Part shown: piece after piece, positions 6,728 through 6,812 of the stretch | Layout of the letters: each line of letters opens with the position of its first letter | Position numbering within the stretch: position 1 is the stretch's first letter | Assembly: GCA_947455585.1 (NCBI GenBank) | Contig: CANGOY010000100.1 | Location: 1 to 6,812, forward strand | Reading direction: 5' to 3' | DNA from: Comamonadaceae bacterium | GTDB taxonomy: Bacteria > Pseudomonadota > Gammaproteobacteria > Burkholderiales > Burkholderiaceae_C | Length of the DNA stretch: 6,812 nt | Notes under the pieces: model-generated | What the model was told of the DNA's origin: nothing | Seen by the model: only the letters and a program-made list of their open reading frames with translations | Database searches by the model: none | Program-made: the position numbers and the translations under genes

Positions 6728-6812
6728 ATGCACATCCTCTTCGTCGCAGACCCGCTGTCGTCCTTCAAGATTTACAAGGACACCACGTTTGCGATGATGC
6801 GTGAGGCGCAGC
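6728..6812 (+). CDS. gshB: Glutathione synthetase, first 28 residues (3' end outside window)
   Basis: Glutathione synthetase joins glycine to gamma-glutamylcysteine using ATP, completing glutathione. Only the N-terminus is present: an initial strand (MHILFVADPLSSF) followed by KIYKDTTFAMMREAQ, which matches the conserved GshB opening (E. coli has DPIANINIKKDSSFAML). The catalytic ATP-grasp domain would lie beyond the window. The ATG at 6728 follows the kup TAA after only 5 bases. There is no recognisable Shine-Dalgarno (the preceding bases are CTAAACCTC), so translation probably depends on ribosomes finishing kup. Pairing with gshA upstream strongly supports the identity despite the short fragment. 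Confidence 0.9.
   Translation, partial: MHILFVADPLSSFKIYKDTTFAMMREAQ

Overview
The window reads as ordinary, densely packed betaproteobacterial chromosome, most likely Burkholderiales and probably a Comamonadaceae-type genome (Limnohabitans, Rhodoferax, Polaromonas or Acidovorax relatives). The reasons are the moderately high GC content judged by eye, the codon use, the leuS-lptE-holA-proA order, and the Acidithiobacillus-type glutamate-cysteine ligase. The lineage call is inference from remembered gene content, not from a search. All genes are on the + strand, and almost no sequence is non-coding. I see no tRNA, rRNA, insertion sequence, prophage, CRISPR array or convincing intrinsic terminator.

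Left block (1-3465): the 3' end of leuS (leucyl-tRNA synthetase), lptE (outer-membrane LPS assembly lipoprotein), holA (DNA polymerase III delta, clamp loader) and proA (gamma-glutamyl phosphate reductase, proline synthesis). The gaps are 8, 0 and 13 bases, so this looks like one transcription unit. leuS-lptE-holA is an old proteobacterial cluster; here proA follows holA where E. coli has nadD.

Junction (3466-3546): an 81-base gap, the only real intergenic space. It holds a good sigma70-like promoter candidate and a Shine-Dalgarno that place the start of gshA at the ATG at 3547. The promoter suggests that a second transcription unit begins here.

Right block (3547-6812): gshA (first step of glutathione synthesis), kup (K+ uptake permease) and the first 28 codons of gshB (second step of glutathione synthesis), with gaps of 5-8 and 5 bases. 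A potassium transporter therefore sits between the two glutathione genes, inside what looks like one operon. Together with proA just upstream, the block joins glutamate use (proline, glutathione) with potassium accumulation, a plausible osmotic and redox-homeostasis grouping. This is an inference from context. I found no undescribed system; the points most worth a second look are the gshA-kup-gshB arrangement and the gshA promoter and start.
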